Source of the DNA: Fusobacterium ulcerans
GTDB taxonomy: Bacteria > Fusobacteriota > Fusobacteriia > Fusobacteriales > Fusobacteriaceae
DNA: 64,000 nt
Assembly (NCBI RefSeq): GCF_003019675.1
Contig: NZ_CP028105.1
Coordinates: 124,001 to 188,000, forward strand
Reading direction: 5' to 3'
In this document: positions 9,900-18,134 of the stretch, piece after piece
Numbering within the stretch: position 1 is the stretch's first letter
How the letters are laid out: every line of letters begins with the position of its first letter
Notes under the pieces: model-generated
What the model was told of the DNA's origin: nothing
The model's input: the letters and a program-made list of their open reading frames with translations, nothing else
Databases searched by the model: none
Translations under genes and position numbers: made by a program

Positions 9900-11282
9900 A
9901 CTATCCTCTCCTTTTCCTAATTCTTTACTTCTATCATAATATTGAGTATGCAGCATTTCTTCTGCCAGCTCACTCAATGGATGACCATAAAATTCTTTGT
10001 ATAACGCTATTATTTCACTATTTTCATGACTGCTTCTTATTGGTGTAAGTGTATCTTTTTTATATAGGCTGTCTATTCTTTTCTGATTTATCTCATCTCT
10101 TTCTGCATCGAGATCTTTAGGCTGACCTCCTCCACCAATACATCCACCTGGACAAGTCATCACTTCTATAAAATGATATGATTTCTCACCATTTTTAACT
10201 TTCTCTATAACCTTATCTGCATTCTCTGTACCATATATTACTGCTACATTTACAGTTAAGTCTCCAACCTTTATTCCAGCTTCTTTTATTCCTCCCATTC
10301 CACGAACTTCTTTTAATTCGAATAAGTCAGCAGGTGCTTTTTCATGAGTAACATACTCATAAGCTGTACGAAGTGCTGCTTCCATTACTCCACCTGTGTT
10401 TCCGAATATTATTCCTGCTCCTGTAGATTCTCCCATCACTTTATCAAATGATGATTCTTCTAAAGCTTTAAAATCCACTCCTGCTTCTTTAGCCCAAAGA
10501 GCCAGCTCTCTTGTAGTGATTACATAATCCATATCACGCATATCTTCTATTCCAAGTTTTTTACCAGCATCTTTCATTTCATCTCTGCGAATTTCAAACT
10601 TTTTCGCTGTACATGGCGTTACAGCTACATTTACTATTTTTTCAGGGTCAATATTCATCTTTTTAGCAAAATAAGTTTTTATAGTTGGACCCTGCATTCC
10701 AATAGGGCTCTTTGCAGTAGACAGATTAGGCAGTATTTCTGGATGATAGATCTCTGCATATTTTACCCATGCTGGACAGCAGCTTGTAAACTGCGGCAAA
10801 GGTTTGCTTCCAGTAGTTATTCTTTGAATAAGTTCGCTTGCTTCCTCCACTATAGTAAGGTCGGCTGCAAAGTTAGTATCAAGAATATAGTTTCCTCCCA
10901 ATGCTCTCAAAAGAGATACCATCTTTCCTTCTACTAAGCTCCCTTTCTCCATTCCAAATTCTTCACCCAAGGCTACTCTTACTGAAGGAGAAGTTGAAAA
11001 AATAACTATCTTATCTTTGTTTTTTACTGCTTCAGCAATCTGCTGATACTCGTATTTTTCTGTGATACTGCTTGCTGGACATACATTAGCACATTGACCA
11101 CAGTTAATACAAACAGCTGTATCATTTGTATCTTTCAAACTGTATGTTCCATGTACACCTATGTAATCACGGCATATATCTCTGCACATACCACACTTAA
11201 TACATTTTTCTTCAAAACGCATAATTGACGGATTATCAAGCTCAATAGGAACTCTGATATCCATTGATAAGTGTTTACTCAC
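9240..11282 (-). CDS. [FeFe]-hydrogenase fused to rubredoxin-rubrerythrin-rubredoxin
   Basis: Cytoplasmic 680-residue fusion. Residues 27-70 carry two [4Fe-4S] motifs ([22 protein letters not shown]). The H-cluster motifs are TSCCPAW (166-172), TPCTAKK (222-228) and [14 protein letters not shown] (375-388). Residues 462-500 are a rubredoxin knuckle (CTVCGY...CPVC), followed by a diiron four-helix bundle (Glu and ExxH motifs) and a second rubredoxin (CRQCGH...CPTCG). H2 oxidation could feed electrons to peroxide reduction, or the fusion may evolve H2 while disposing of peroxide. Start GTG 11282 with AGGAGG 7 nt upstream. It lies 29 nt after a PerR/Fur-type gene. Met462 has its own ribosome binding site (separate entry). 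Confidence 0.92.
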   Translation of the reverse strand: MSKHLSMDIRVPIELDNPSIMRFEEKCIKCGMCRDICRDYIGVHGTYSLKDTNDTAVCINCGQCANVCPASSITEKYEYQQIAEAVKNKDKIVIFSTSPSVRVALGEEFGMEKGSLVEGKMVSLLRALGGNYILDTNFAADLTIVEEASELIQRITTGSKPLPQFTSCCPAWVKYAEIYHPEILPNLSTAKSPIGMQGPTIKTYFAKKMNIDPEKIVNVAVTPCTAKKFEIRRDEMKDAGKKLGIEDMRDMDYVITTRELALWAKEAGVDFKALEESSFDKVMGESTGAGIIFGNTGGVMEAALRTAYEYVTHEKAPADLFELKEVRGMGGIKEAGIKVGDLTVNVAVIYGTENADKVIEKVKNGEKSYHFIEVMTCPGGCIGGGGQPKDLDAERDEINQKRIDSLYKKDTLTPIRSSHENSEIIALYKEFYGHPLSELAEEMLHTQYYDRSKELGKGEDSMKKFRCTVCGYIHEGETAPEKCPVCKQGADKFVLVEEEKASGSKYAGTKTEKNLMEAFSGESQARNKYKYFSQVAQREGFEQIAAIFMETSEQESQHAKMWYEEFHGLGNTAENLKTAAEGENGEWTDMYARMAKEAREEGFEELAVKFENVARVEKEHEERYLKLLANVEKNLVFKNEGETKWMCRQCGHVHYGAEAPESCPTCGFAKAYFERKAENY

Positions 11283-11311
11283 GGCATTTCCTCCTAAAAT
11301 TACATTTTTTC

Positions 11312-11689
11312 TTACATTTTTTTCTTACACTCTTTACATATTCCTACAAACTCTAAATTATGACTTTCTATTAAAAACCCATCTTCATCTTCGTGATTGA
11401 TAATCTCGTGATAAGGATAAGTACTGTCAATTATTTTTCCACAGATTTTACATCTCAAATGATAATGTTTTTCTGTATGAGGATCATATCTGTCCTCTCC
11501 ATCTGGAGAACTTATCTTAGTAATTATTCCATCTTTTTCAGCTTCATTCAATACTCTGAAAACAGTGGCTCTACTTACTTTATATCCTCTTTTTTCCAGT
11601 TCTTCCATTAATACAGCAGCAGTAGGATGGTTGTCTAGTTCTTTTATTACTTCAAATATAGCTTTTTTTTGCGGTGTATTCCTTTTCAT
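11312..11689 (-). CDS. perR: PerR/Fur-family peroxide-responsive repressor
   Basis: 125-residue Fur-superfamily dimeric repressor. N-terminal winged helix ([14 protein letters not shown]...[16 protein letters not shown]), HPTA near residue 28 corresponding to the PerR His37 ligand, DRYD and HYHLRC regulatory metal ligands, and zinc-binding CKIC and CKEC pairs. Position directly upstream of the rubrerythrin fusion favours PerR over Fur or Zur. Start ATG 11689 after AGGAGG. Probably autoregulated and co-transcribed with the fusion gene. Confidence 0.85.
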   Translation of the reverse strand: MKRNTPQKKAIFEVIKELDNHPTAAVLMEELEKRGYKVSRATVFRVLNEAEKDGIITKISSPDGEDRYDPHTEKHYHLRCKICGKIIDSTYPYHEIINHEDEDGFLIESHNLEFVGICKECKKKM

Positions 11690-11700
11690 CCTAACACCTC

Positions 11701-11754
11701 CTTATTAATACTTAGTCTCAATAAGATAATAATATATTTTTTATAAAAAATCAA
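11701..11754 (-). promoter_or_regulatory. perR promoter with overlapping inverted repeat
   Basis: Minus strand: TTGATT (11749-11754), 17-nt spacer, TATTAT (11726-11731). Immediately downstream is the inverted repeat CTTATT-N13-AATAAG (11701-11725), which covers the expected start site and is a candidate PerR operator. It does not closely match the B. subtilis Per box. Confidence 0.5.
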
Positions 11755-11861
11755 GCTTTTTTTTCGTCTTTATACAAGAGTATGGATTATATTTTTATTC
11801 CAACCAAAGAAAATACTGGAAAAGAATCAATTTATATTTAAATAATTTTTTTATTTTTTTC

Positions 11862-11908
11862 TTGACTTCATATACCCCTATAGGTATAATTATACCCATA
11901 GGGGTATA
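11862..11908 (+). promoter_or_regulatory. Metal-ATPase promoter with two tandem CsoR-type operators
   Basis: TTGACT 11862-11867, 17-nt spacer, TATAAT 11885-11890. Two near-palindromes, TATACCCCTATAGGTATA (11871-11888) and TATACCCATAGGGGTATA (11891-11908), overlap the spacer, -10 box and start site. They match the known CsoR operator form (T-A-C-C-C, A/T centre, G-G-G-T-A). Tight repression without metal is predicted. Confidence 0.9.
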
Positions 11909-11950
11909 TTGCTTTTATATCCAATTTTTAATTATTTAAAGGAGGAGTTT

Positions 11951-12112
11951 ATGTATTTTACTATTTTCATGATCATAGCTGGTTTTTGTCTTCTGCTTGC
12001 TGGACTTCATTTTTTCATCAAAGAAAAGCACGATAAAGACAGTAGAAAAGTTTATGGAAGTATGACTTTGATAGGAGCAATTATAGTTATAATCAATATT
12101 TTTAAAATTTAA
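11951..12112 (+). CDS. Small membrane protein in copper operon, 53 residues
   Basis: Two hydrophobic segments (FTIFMIIAGFCLLLAGLHFF and a C-terminal LIGAIIVIINIF) joined by a charged loop KEKHDKDSRK. Start ATG 11951 with AAGGAGGAG 4 nt upstream; a frame open to 11909 starts inside the operator region and was rejected. It is the first gene after the CsoR operators and 26 nt upstream of the P-type ATPase, so a role in metal efflux is inferred from position only. No metal-binding motif beyond one Cys and two His. Confidence 0.65.
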   Translation: MYFTIFMIIAGFCLLLAGLHFFIKEKHDKDSRKVYGSMTLIGAIIVIINIFKI

Positions 12113-12138
12113 TTTATAAAATTTAAGGGGGAAATACT

Positions 12139-14004
12139 TTGGAAAAAGCAGAAGAATTTTTAAGCAGTATTCCTATGACAATCATAGGAGGAATATTTTT
12201 AGGAATAAGTCTTGTTTGTATGCTTATGGGGATAGAACTTCCTGTAAATCCAGCATGGGTACCAATAATAATATCTGGTATTCCTATCTTATATGGAGCT
12301 TTAACAGCTCTTTTTTGTGAAAAAACTATTTCATCTGAACTTTTAGTCTCTACTGCAATAGTTGCATCTGTTGCAATAGGAGAGATATTTGCAGCTGGGG
12401 AAATTGCCTTTATTATGGCAATAGGGGAAATACTGGAAGATATTACTGTAAACAGAGCAAAAAAAGGTATCAGCCAGCTTATTAAATTATCCCCTCAACA
12501 GGGACGTAAAATAATAAAAGAAAATGAAAAAACAACAGAAAAAATTGTTCCAATTGAGGAAATATACAAAGATGATATATTGAGAGTACTCCCAGGAGAA
12601 ATGATTCCTGTAGATGGAAAAATAATTTTTGGAAATTCATCTGTTGACCAGTCTATAATGACAGGGGAATCACTTCCTATAGATAAAACTATTGGAGATG
12701 AAGTTTTTTGCGGTACTGTAAACTGTGACGGCTCTATTGATATCATAGCCACTAAAATTGGAGAAGATTCTTCTCTTCAAAAACTTATAAGAATGGTAAA
12801 AGAAGCTGAAGAAAACAAAGCTCCAATGCAGAGAATCGTTGATAAATGGGCTGGTTGGCTAGTTCCAGCAGCTTTAATTATAGCTGTTGCAGCATATTTC
12901 ATCACATCTGATATTATTAGAGCAGTTACTGTTTTAGTTGTTTTCTGTCCTTGTGCTCTGGCTCTTGCCACTCCTACATCTATCATGGCAGCTGTGGGAC
13001 AGGCTGCTAAAAATGGAGTTTTAATAAAATCTGGAGAAGCACTGGAAAAAATGGGAAAAGTCAACTGTATTGCCTTTGATAAAACAGGTACGCTTACCTT
13101 TGGAAAGTTGAAAATAAGTGATATTATAACAACTTCTTCAGCAACAGAAAATGAATTATTAAAACTGGCTTGTTCTTCTGAAAAAAGGTCTGAACACCCA
13201 TTGGGAAAAGCTATTGTGGAACATGGAAAAAAACAGAATGTAGAATTTCTGGAAATGGAAGACTTCAAAATGATTCCGGGAAAAGGGATTGCAGCAAAAA
13301 TTGAAAATAATGAGATATATTGTGGAAACAGCAGATTTCTTCAAGAACAGGGAATAATTTTAGATGAAAATATTGAAAGTATTCTGGAAAATCTTCGTAA
13401 ACAGGGAAAAGTATCAATATTAGTAGGAAAAAATAGAGAATGTATAGGTGTAATAGCTCTATCAGATACTATTCGCCCTACTGCTAAAGAAATAGTAGTA
13501 AAATTGAAAAATATGGGAACAAGGGTAGTTCTTCTTACAGGAGATCACAAACAGACAGCAGATTATTTTGCTGAAGAGGTAGGAATTGAAAATGTATATT
13601 CTGAGCTTCTTCCAGCTGAAAAAGTTACATATATAAAAAAATTGGAAGAAGATGGAAATAAAGTCTGTATGATAGGAGATGGAGTAAATGATGCTCCTGC
13701 TCTGAAAACTGCTGATGTAGGAGTATCTATGGCAAGTATGGGAACTGATATTGCTGTTGAAGCTTCTGATATTGCTCTTATGGGAGATAATATAGAAAAA
13801 ATTCCATATCTGAAAAAATTATCTACAGCCACTATAAAAACTATAAAATTCAACATCACTGCTTCTATGGTTATAAATCTTGCAGCAATTATTTTATCTG
13901 TTATGGGACTGCTGAATCCTATCACTGGGGCTCTTGTGCATAATGTAGGATCTGTTCTTGTAGTATTAAATGCTGCTCTCCTTTATGATCGTAAATTTGC
14001 ATAA
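12139..14004 (+). CDS. P1B-type heavy-metal-translocating ATPase without N-terminal metal-binding domain
   Basis: Inner-membrane metal exporter of 621 residues: TGES actuator loop, transmembrane CPC (270-272, FCPCALALATP), phosphorylation DKTGT near residue 314, SEHPLG nucleotide-domain motif and GDGVNDAPAL hinge. There is no HMA or Cys-rich N-terminus. The last two membrane segments read KFNITASMVIN and HNVGSVLVVLNAALL. They lack the Cu-specific YN and MxxSS signatures of P1B-1 and the DxG of Zn/Cd P1B-2 pumps, so the metal is uncertain. The CsoR-type operators argue for copper. Start TTG 12139 after AGGGGG. Confidence 0.88.
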   Translation: MEKAEEFLSSIPMTIIGGIFLGISLVCMLMGIELPVNPAWVPIIISGIPILYGALTALFCEKTISSELLVSTAIVASVAIGEIFAAGEIAFIMAIGEILEDITVNRAKKGISQLIKLSPQQGRKIIKENEKTTEKIVPIEEIYKDDILRVLPGEMIPVDGKIIFGNSSVDQSIMTGESLPIDKTIGDEVFCGTVNCDGSIDIIATKIGEDSSLQKLIRMVKEAEENKAPMQRIVDKWAGWLVPAALIIAVAAYFITSDIIRAVTVLVVFCPCALALATPTSIMAAVGQAAKNGVLIKSGEALEKMGKVNCIAFDKTGTLTFGKLKISDIITTSSATENELLKLACSSEKRSEHPLGKAIVEHGKKQNVEFLEMEDFKMIPGKGIAAKIENNEIYCGNSRFLQEQGIILDENIESILENLRKQGKVSILVGKNRECIGVIALSDTIRPTAKEIVVKLKNMGTRVVLLTGDHKQTADYFAEEVGIENVYSELLPAEKVTYIKKLEEDGNKVCMIGDGVNDAPALKTADVGVSMASMGTDIAVEASDIALMGDNIEKIPYLKKLSTATIKTIKFNITASMVINLAAIILSVMGLLNPITGALVHNVGSVLVVLNAALLYDRKFA

Positions 14005-14284
14005 GATTTAAAAATATTAGAAATATCAACAAGCTGATTTAAAAGTTAGAATGAATTTTAAATATTTGAAAATTGAGAGGTTTTAAAATTTTCTCCTCTT
14101 TATATTGAAAAATTATTAAAATAATATTCAGACTTATGAATCAGCCTTTTTTATAATCTATCCAAGTATAAAAATATTCCAGATAAATATTTTTTGTTAA
14201 TTGTATGTAAAAAAAATTGATTTTTTTTGTATTTTAATATATTATCCTCTTGTATAGCAAATAAATTTCAATAAGAGGTGAAAA
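14005..14284 (+). other. Intergenic region between metal ATPase and yhdT
   Basis: AT-rich. A weak long-range inverted repeat, GCTGATT (14033-14039) and AATCAGC (14139-14145), is followed by CTTTTTT and may terminate the ATPase transcript. AGAGG...CCTCT lies inside the loop. The yhdT promoter is probably in the last 80 nt; I could not place it with confidence. Confidence 0.35.
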
Positions 14285-14536
14285 ATGAATGTCAGAAAAC
14301 AAATAAACAAAGAAGTCGTTATTACTATTATTCTTTATTTAATATATTTTATATGGTGGTATTTCTGGGGATATATTGATGAAAATATTCCCCCTTCAGA
14401 ATATAAATTTATTTTAGGGTTGCCTAGATGGTTTTTTTATTCATGTGTTGTTGGACTGTTTCTCATTAACATACTTGTTTTTTTAGCAGTAAAATTTTTC
14501 TTTAAAGATATTGATTTAAATCAGGAGGAAGAATAA
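14285..14536 (+). CDS. yhdT: YhdT-family (DUF997) membrane protein
   Basis: 83-residue protein with two membrane segments and the family pattern IWWYFWGY followed by LPRWFFYSC. In many bacteria yhdT precedes panF, as here. Its stop codon overlaps the panF start by one base (TAATG), implying translational coupling. Probably an accessory or assembly partner of the pantothenate symporter; no catalytic role is known. Confidence 0.88.
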   Translation: MNVRKQINKEVVITIILYLIYFIWWYFWGYIDENIPPSEYKFILGLPRWFFYSCVVGLFLINILVFLAVKFFFKDIDLNQEEE

Positions 14537-15978
14537 TGATAATAATTCCAATAATAATCTACATTTTAGTTATTCTTCTTATAGCATGGAAAATGGGAAA
14601 ATACAAAAATGAAAGTGGAAAGTTTATAGAGGAATACTTTATTGGAAGCAGGAGCATGGGAGGTCTTGTTCTTGCTATGACTCTTATCAGTTCCTATGTA
14701 GGAGCCAGCTCTTTTATAGGCGGTCCCGGAATAGCATATAAATTAGGGCTCAGCTGGGTATTTCTTGCCTGTATTCAAGTTCCTACTGCTTTTCTCACTC
14801 TTGGAGTATTGGGAAAAAAACTTGCCATTATATCAAGAAAAATAAATGGTGTCACTATAACAGATTTTTTAAGAGCAAGATATGAAAGCAACCTTGTTAT
14901 TATTCTCTCATCTCTTATGATGCTCATATTTTTCATCGGAACTATTGTAGCTCAATTTGTAGGAGGAGCCAGATTATTTGAAAGTGTAACAGGATATTCC
15001 TATACTCTTGGACTTATAATATTTTCTGCTGTAGTAATTATCTATACAACTTTTGGAGGATTTCGTGCTGTAACTATAACAGATGCCATACAGGGAATAG
15101 TCATGCTTCTTGCTACTGGGCTTTTATTTGTGATAATCCTGAATAAAGGCGGTGGCATGGAAAACATCATGAAGAAAGTTCTTGAAACTAATCCTTCTCT
15201 CCTGACTCCTGATGGCGGAGGTGCTGTATCAAAACCTTTTATATTATCTTTCTGGATGCTGGTAGGAATAGGAGTATTAGGACTTCCTGTCACTGAAGTT
15301 CGATGTATGGGATTTAAAGACAGTAAAGCTATGCATAGAGCTATGATAATCGGAACTTCATTTGTAGGTCTGCTTATGCTTGGAATGCATCTGGTTGGAG
15401 TGATGGGAATAGCTGTAGAGCCCGGAGTTGAAGTTGGAGATAAAATAATCCCTATTCTTGCAATAAAAAATATGTATCCAATACTTGCTGGTATATTTAT
15501 AGCCGGCCCTTTAGCAGCTATAATGTCATCTGTAGATTCTCTTTTGATAATGTCATCAGCTGCTATTGTCAAAGATTTATATATAAACTACATAGAAAAA
15601 AATCCCAGTGAAGCAAGAATTAAAAAGCTTTCTCTAGCAACTTCCCTCACACTAGGAATAATTGTTTTTGTTTTAGCTTTAAATCCTCCACAGCTTCTGG
15701 TGTGGATAAATCTCTTTGCTCTGGCTGGACAGGAAGCTGCTTTTTTCTGTCCTATACTCTTTGGATTATACTGGAAAAAAGCTAATGCTACTGGAGCAGC
15801 TGTTTCTATGATATTCAGTGTAGTATCTTATCTCTACATGGTAGTTATGGATATAAAATTCATTGGTATGCATCAGATTGTCCCTGTAATAATTTTTTCT
15901 GTAATACTTTTTGTTGGAGGTTCTTTCCTTGGAAAGCCTAATTCACAAAAGGTTGACAACTTATTTTTTGGTAAGTAA
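14536..15978 (+). CDS. panF: Sodium/pantothenate symporter PanF
   Basis: SSS-family Na+ symporter, 480 residues and about thirteen membrane segments, importing pantothenate for coenzyme A synthesis. Core motifs include EEYFIGSRSMGGLVLAMTL, SSYVGASSFIGGPG, TTFGGFRAVTITDAIQG and AGPLAAIMSSVDSLL. The adjacent coupled yhdT makes PanF the best assignment over the proline (PutP) or solute:acetate branches. GGAGGA lies before the start. Confidence 0.9.
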   Translation: MIIIPIIIYILVILLIAWKMGKYKNESGKFIEEYFIGSRSMGGLVLAMTLISSYVGASSFIGGPGIAYKLGLSWVFLACIQVPTAFLTLGVLGKKLAIISRKINGVTITDFLRARYESNLVIILSSLMMLIFFIGTIVAQFVGGARLFESVTGYSYTLGLIIFSAVVIIYTTFGGFRAVTITDAIQGIVMLLATGLLFVIILNKGGGMENIMKKVLETNPSLLTPDGGGAVSKPFILSFWMLVGIGVLGLPVTEVRCMGFKDSKAMHRAMIIGTSFVGLLMLGMHLVGVMGIAVEPGVEVGDKIIPILAIKNMYPILAGIFIAGPLAAIMSSVDSLLIMSSAAIVKDLYINYIEKNPSEARIKKLSLATSLTLGIIVFVLALNPPQLLVWINLFALAGQEAAFFCPILFGLYWKKANATGAAVSMIFSVVSYLYMVVMDIKFIGMHQIVPVIIFSVILFVGGSFLGKPNSQKVDNLFFGK

Positions 15979-16011
15979 GTATCATTTTTTTGTAATTTTT
16001 AAAAATTTTCC

Positions 16012-16040
16012 TTGCATTTTTTTCAATTTAGGTTTATACT
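16012..16040 (+). promoter_or_regulatory. Promoter of peptide-utilisation unit 1
   Basis: TTGCAT 16012-16017, 17-nt spacer, TATACT 16035-16040; expected start near 16047, upstream of the leader ORF. Confidence 0.7.
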
Positions 16041-16074
16041 CTGGTCAACAAATAAATCAAGGGGAGGTTAGAAT

Positions 16075-16224
16075 ATGTTTTTATTTAACATAATAATATT
16101 TGTCATATGTATAATAGTGCTCATACTCGGTTCTAATAAAATTTCATATGCCAATAATTATGTTAAGGTCAATTTAAACATTATTCGACTTTTCAAAGGT
16201 TCAAAAATATATAGCTTGAATTAA
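16075..16224 (+). CDS. Leader ORF 1: 49-residue Ile/Val/Leu-rich peptide
   Basis: ATG 16075 with GGGGAGG 7 nt upstream. Residues 6-18 contain eleven Ile/Val/Leu out of thirteen (IIIFVICIIVLIL), with many ATA codons; the rest is hydrophilic. It lies between a near-consensus promoter and an intrinsic terminator that precedes the first peptide-binding-protein gene. Either it is a transcription-attenuation leader sensing branched-chain aminoacyl-tRNA or it is a small membrane protein. The sequence alone does not decide. Confidence 0.55.
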   Translation: MFLFNIIIFVICIIVLILGSNKISYANNYVKVNLNIIRLFKGSKIYSLN

Positions 16225-16250
16225 ATTTGGATGGTACAGCCATATATTAA

Positions 16251-16313
16251 GTTCCTATTGATAAATATTCTGCATTCTTTGTAGTACTCTCTATGAGTCT
16301 ATCTATATAGGAA
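16251..16313 (+). ncRNA. Leader hairpin shared with the second unit
   Basis: TTCCTAT (16252-16258) can pair with ATAGGAA (16307-16313). The 5' arm lies in the 13-nt string GTTCCTATTGATA, which also occurs at 22351-22363 in leader 2, again 70-100 nt before a terminator. Confidence 0.45.
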
Positions 16314-16343
16314 TGAAATATAAAATGTCGTTTTAGTTATTAA

Positions 16344-16369
16344 AGCAGCCTAACTGGCTGCTTTTTTTT
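16344..16369 (+). terminator. Leader terminator (attenuator) before SBP gene 1
   Basis: AGCAGCC-TAACT-GGCTGCT followed by seven T. It lies inside the operon leader, between the promoter/leader ORF and the structural genes, so it must be read through. The near-identical hairpin recurs at 22448. Confidence 0.85.
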
Positions 16370-16407
16370 ATACAAAATATTAAAAAATAACTTTAGGGGG
16401 AATAAAA

Positions 16408-16551
16408 ATGAAAAACTTTAAAACTAACTATTCAACACTACTCTGTTCATCACTATTACTAAATGCTGGAAGAAATATTTCTAATTCTATCTTTAATAAT
16501 TTTGATGATAAACACAGGGAGTGGTATAAATGGAAAATAAAAATAAAGTAA
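16408..16551 (+). CDS. Hypothetical 47-residue ORF overlapping the start of SBP gene 1
   Basis: ATG 16408 is preceded by TTAGGGGG at 7 nt. The frame (MKNFKTNYSTLLCSSLLLNA...) runs to TAA at 16549-16551, 22 nt into the SBP gene in another frame. In the homologous unit at 22.5 kb the same AGGGGG site drives the SBP gene directly. This ORF may be a translational coupler or the remnant of a lost SBP start. Confidence 0.4.
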   Translation: MKNFKTNYSTLLCSSLLLNAGRNISNSIFNNFDDKHREWYKWKIKIK

Positions 16552-18104
16552 TAAAAAGAATCGGAGTGGCAGCTGTTGCAGCAGCAGTTATATTTTTTAC
16601 AGGAATGAATGTTATTGCTACTGATAAAAAAACTGAAACTAAGAAAGCTGAAATAGTTAAACCATATAAAGAAAACATCGTAATAGCTTCAAAAGCTGAT
16701 GCTAAAACACTTGATCCTCAAAGAACTATTGACACAACATCTAACAAAACTATTCGTTTGATATTCAATGGATTGTTGTCACTAGATAAAGATTTGAATG
16801 TTCAGCCTTGTTTAGCTGAAAGCTGGGAAGCAGTAGATGATACAAACACTGTATTCCATTTGAAAAAAGGGGTAAAATTTCACAATGGAGATACAATGAC
16901 TGCTGAAGATGTAAAATTTTCTATAGACAGAGCAAGAGTTTCTAATCAAACTGCTTATTTATATAAACCAATAACTGAAGTTACTGTTATTGATGAAAAT
17001 ACTGTAAAAATAACTACTGAAAAACCTTTTGGTCCTTTATTGACAAACTTGGCTCAAACACAAGGTTGTATAGTGAGCAAAAGAGCTGTGCAGGAAGTTG
17101 GAGAGGAAAATTTCTTCCAGCACCCAGTAGGAACTGGACAATATAAATTTAAAGAATGGATTCCTGGAGACAGAATAATCGTTGAAGCTTTTGATGAAGC
17201 TTTCCAAGGTGCTCCAAAAGTTAGACAGATTACTATGAGAACTATAACTGAAGTAAGCAACAGAATGATAGCTTTGGAAACTGGAGAAGCTGATATCGCT
17301 TTCGATATTGGAATAATGGATAAGGAAGCTGTTAAAAATAATAAAAATATGGAATTTTTAGAAGTTGCTTCTCCATCTTCATTGTACTTAGGATTTGACC
17401 AGACAACTCCTGAATATCAAAATAAAAAATTAAGACAGGCAATAGCTTATGCTGTAGATACTAAAGTCTTGGCTGATGCTGTATTCAGAGGCTCTGCAAT
17501 AGCTGCTGACTCTGCTTTGCCAAAAGCTTGTCCTGCTCACATCACTCCAGCTAAACAATATGATCAAGATATTGAAAAAGCTAAACAATTAATGGCTGAA
17601 GCTGGATACAAAGATGGATTGAATATAGAGTTGTGGGTAAATGATGATGGTCCTAGAACTGATATGTGTGTAATTATGCAGGAACAGTTAAAAGCCATTG
17701 GAATCAATGCTGAAATTAAAATATTTGAATGGGGAGCATATGTATCAAGAACTGCTCAGCCTAACAAGCAATTATACTTGCTTTCTTGGAATTCTACTAG
17801 TGATGGAGATGCTGCTTTATATGCTTTATTCCACTCTACTCAACAAGGATTGTCAGGAAACAGAAGTTACTATAAAAATGAAAAATTAGATGAAGTTTTA
17901 GATAAAGCAAGATACTCAGTTAATCAGGAAGAAAGAACAAAAATGTATCAGGAAGCTCAGGAAATATTACAGGAAGATATTCCTCATTACACTTTAGTAT
18001 ATCCAATGTTGAATGTAGCTATAAGAAAAAATGTAAAAGATATGGTATTCAGAAACGATGGATATATCAGTGTTGAAAATATGTATGTTACAAATGAAAA
18101 ATAA
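16530..18104 (+). CDS. Periplasmic solute-binding protein, family 5 (peptide ABC transport) copy 1
   Basis: 524-residue extracytoplasmic receptor of the DppA/OppA/NikA class. Sec signal peptide at residues 8-31 (IKRIGVAAVAAAVIFFTGMNVIA) without a lipobox Cys, so soluble in the periplasm. Family signatures: KTLDPQRTIDT, GVKFHNGDTMTAEDVKFS, GTGQYKFKEWIPGDR and the C-terminal IPHYTLVYP. No ABC permease or ATPase gene lies nearby, so it must dock on a transporter encoded elsewhere. It is paired with an M20 amidohydrolase 30 nt downstream. Ligand is probably a di/oligopeptide or N-acyl amino acid. The start-proximal GGGAG is about 10 nt away, weaker than in the paralogs. Confidence 0.88.
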   Translation: MENKNKVIKRIGVAAVAAAVIFFTGMNVIATDKKTETKKAEIVKPYKENIVIASKADAKTLDPQRTIDTTSNKTIRLIFNGLLSLDKDLNVQPCLAESWEAVDDTNTVFHLKKGVKFHNGDTMTAEDVKFSIDRARVSNQTAYLYKPITEVTVIDENTVKITTEKPFGPLLTNLAQTQGCIVSKRAVQEVGEENFFQHPVGTGQYKFKEWIPGDRIIVEAFDEAFQGAPKVRQITMRTITEVSNRMIALETGEADIAFDIGIMDKEAVKNNKNMEFLEVASPSSLYLGFDQTTPEYQNKKLRQAIAYAVDTKVLADAVFRGSAIAADSALPKACPAHITPAKQYDQDIEKAKQLMAEAGYKDGLNIELWVNDDGPRTDMCVIMQEQLKAIGINAEIKIFEWGAYVSRTAQPNKQLYLLSWNSTSDGDAALYALFHSTQQGLSGNRSYYKNEKLDEVLDKARYSVNQEERTKMYQEAQEILQEDIPHYTLVYPMLNVAIRKNVKDMVFRNDGYISVENMYVTNEK

Positions 18105-18134
18105 AATAGATAAATAAAAATGGGAGGAACCAAT

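Noticed and set aside
11909-11950. Upstream extension of the 53-residue copper-operon protein
   Set aside because: It begins at the edge of the second CsoR operator and lacks a ribosome binding site; ATG 11951 follows AAGGAGGAG.
16225-16370. Possible T-box riboswitch (GGATGGTACAGCC followed by a terminator)
   Set aside because: The core does not match the T-box antiterminator consensus, it does not overlap the terminator arm, and no specifier-loop architecture was seen.
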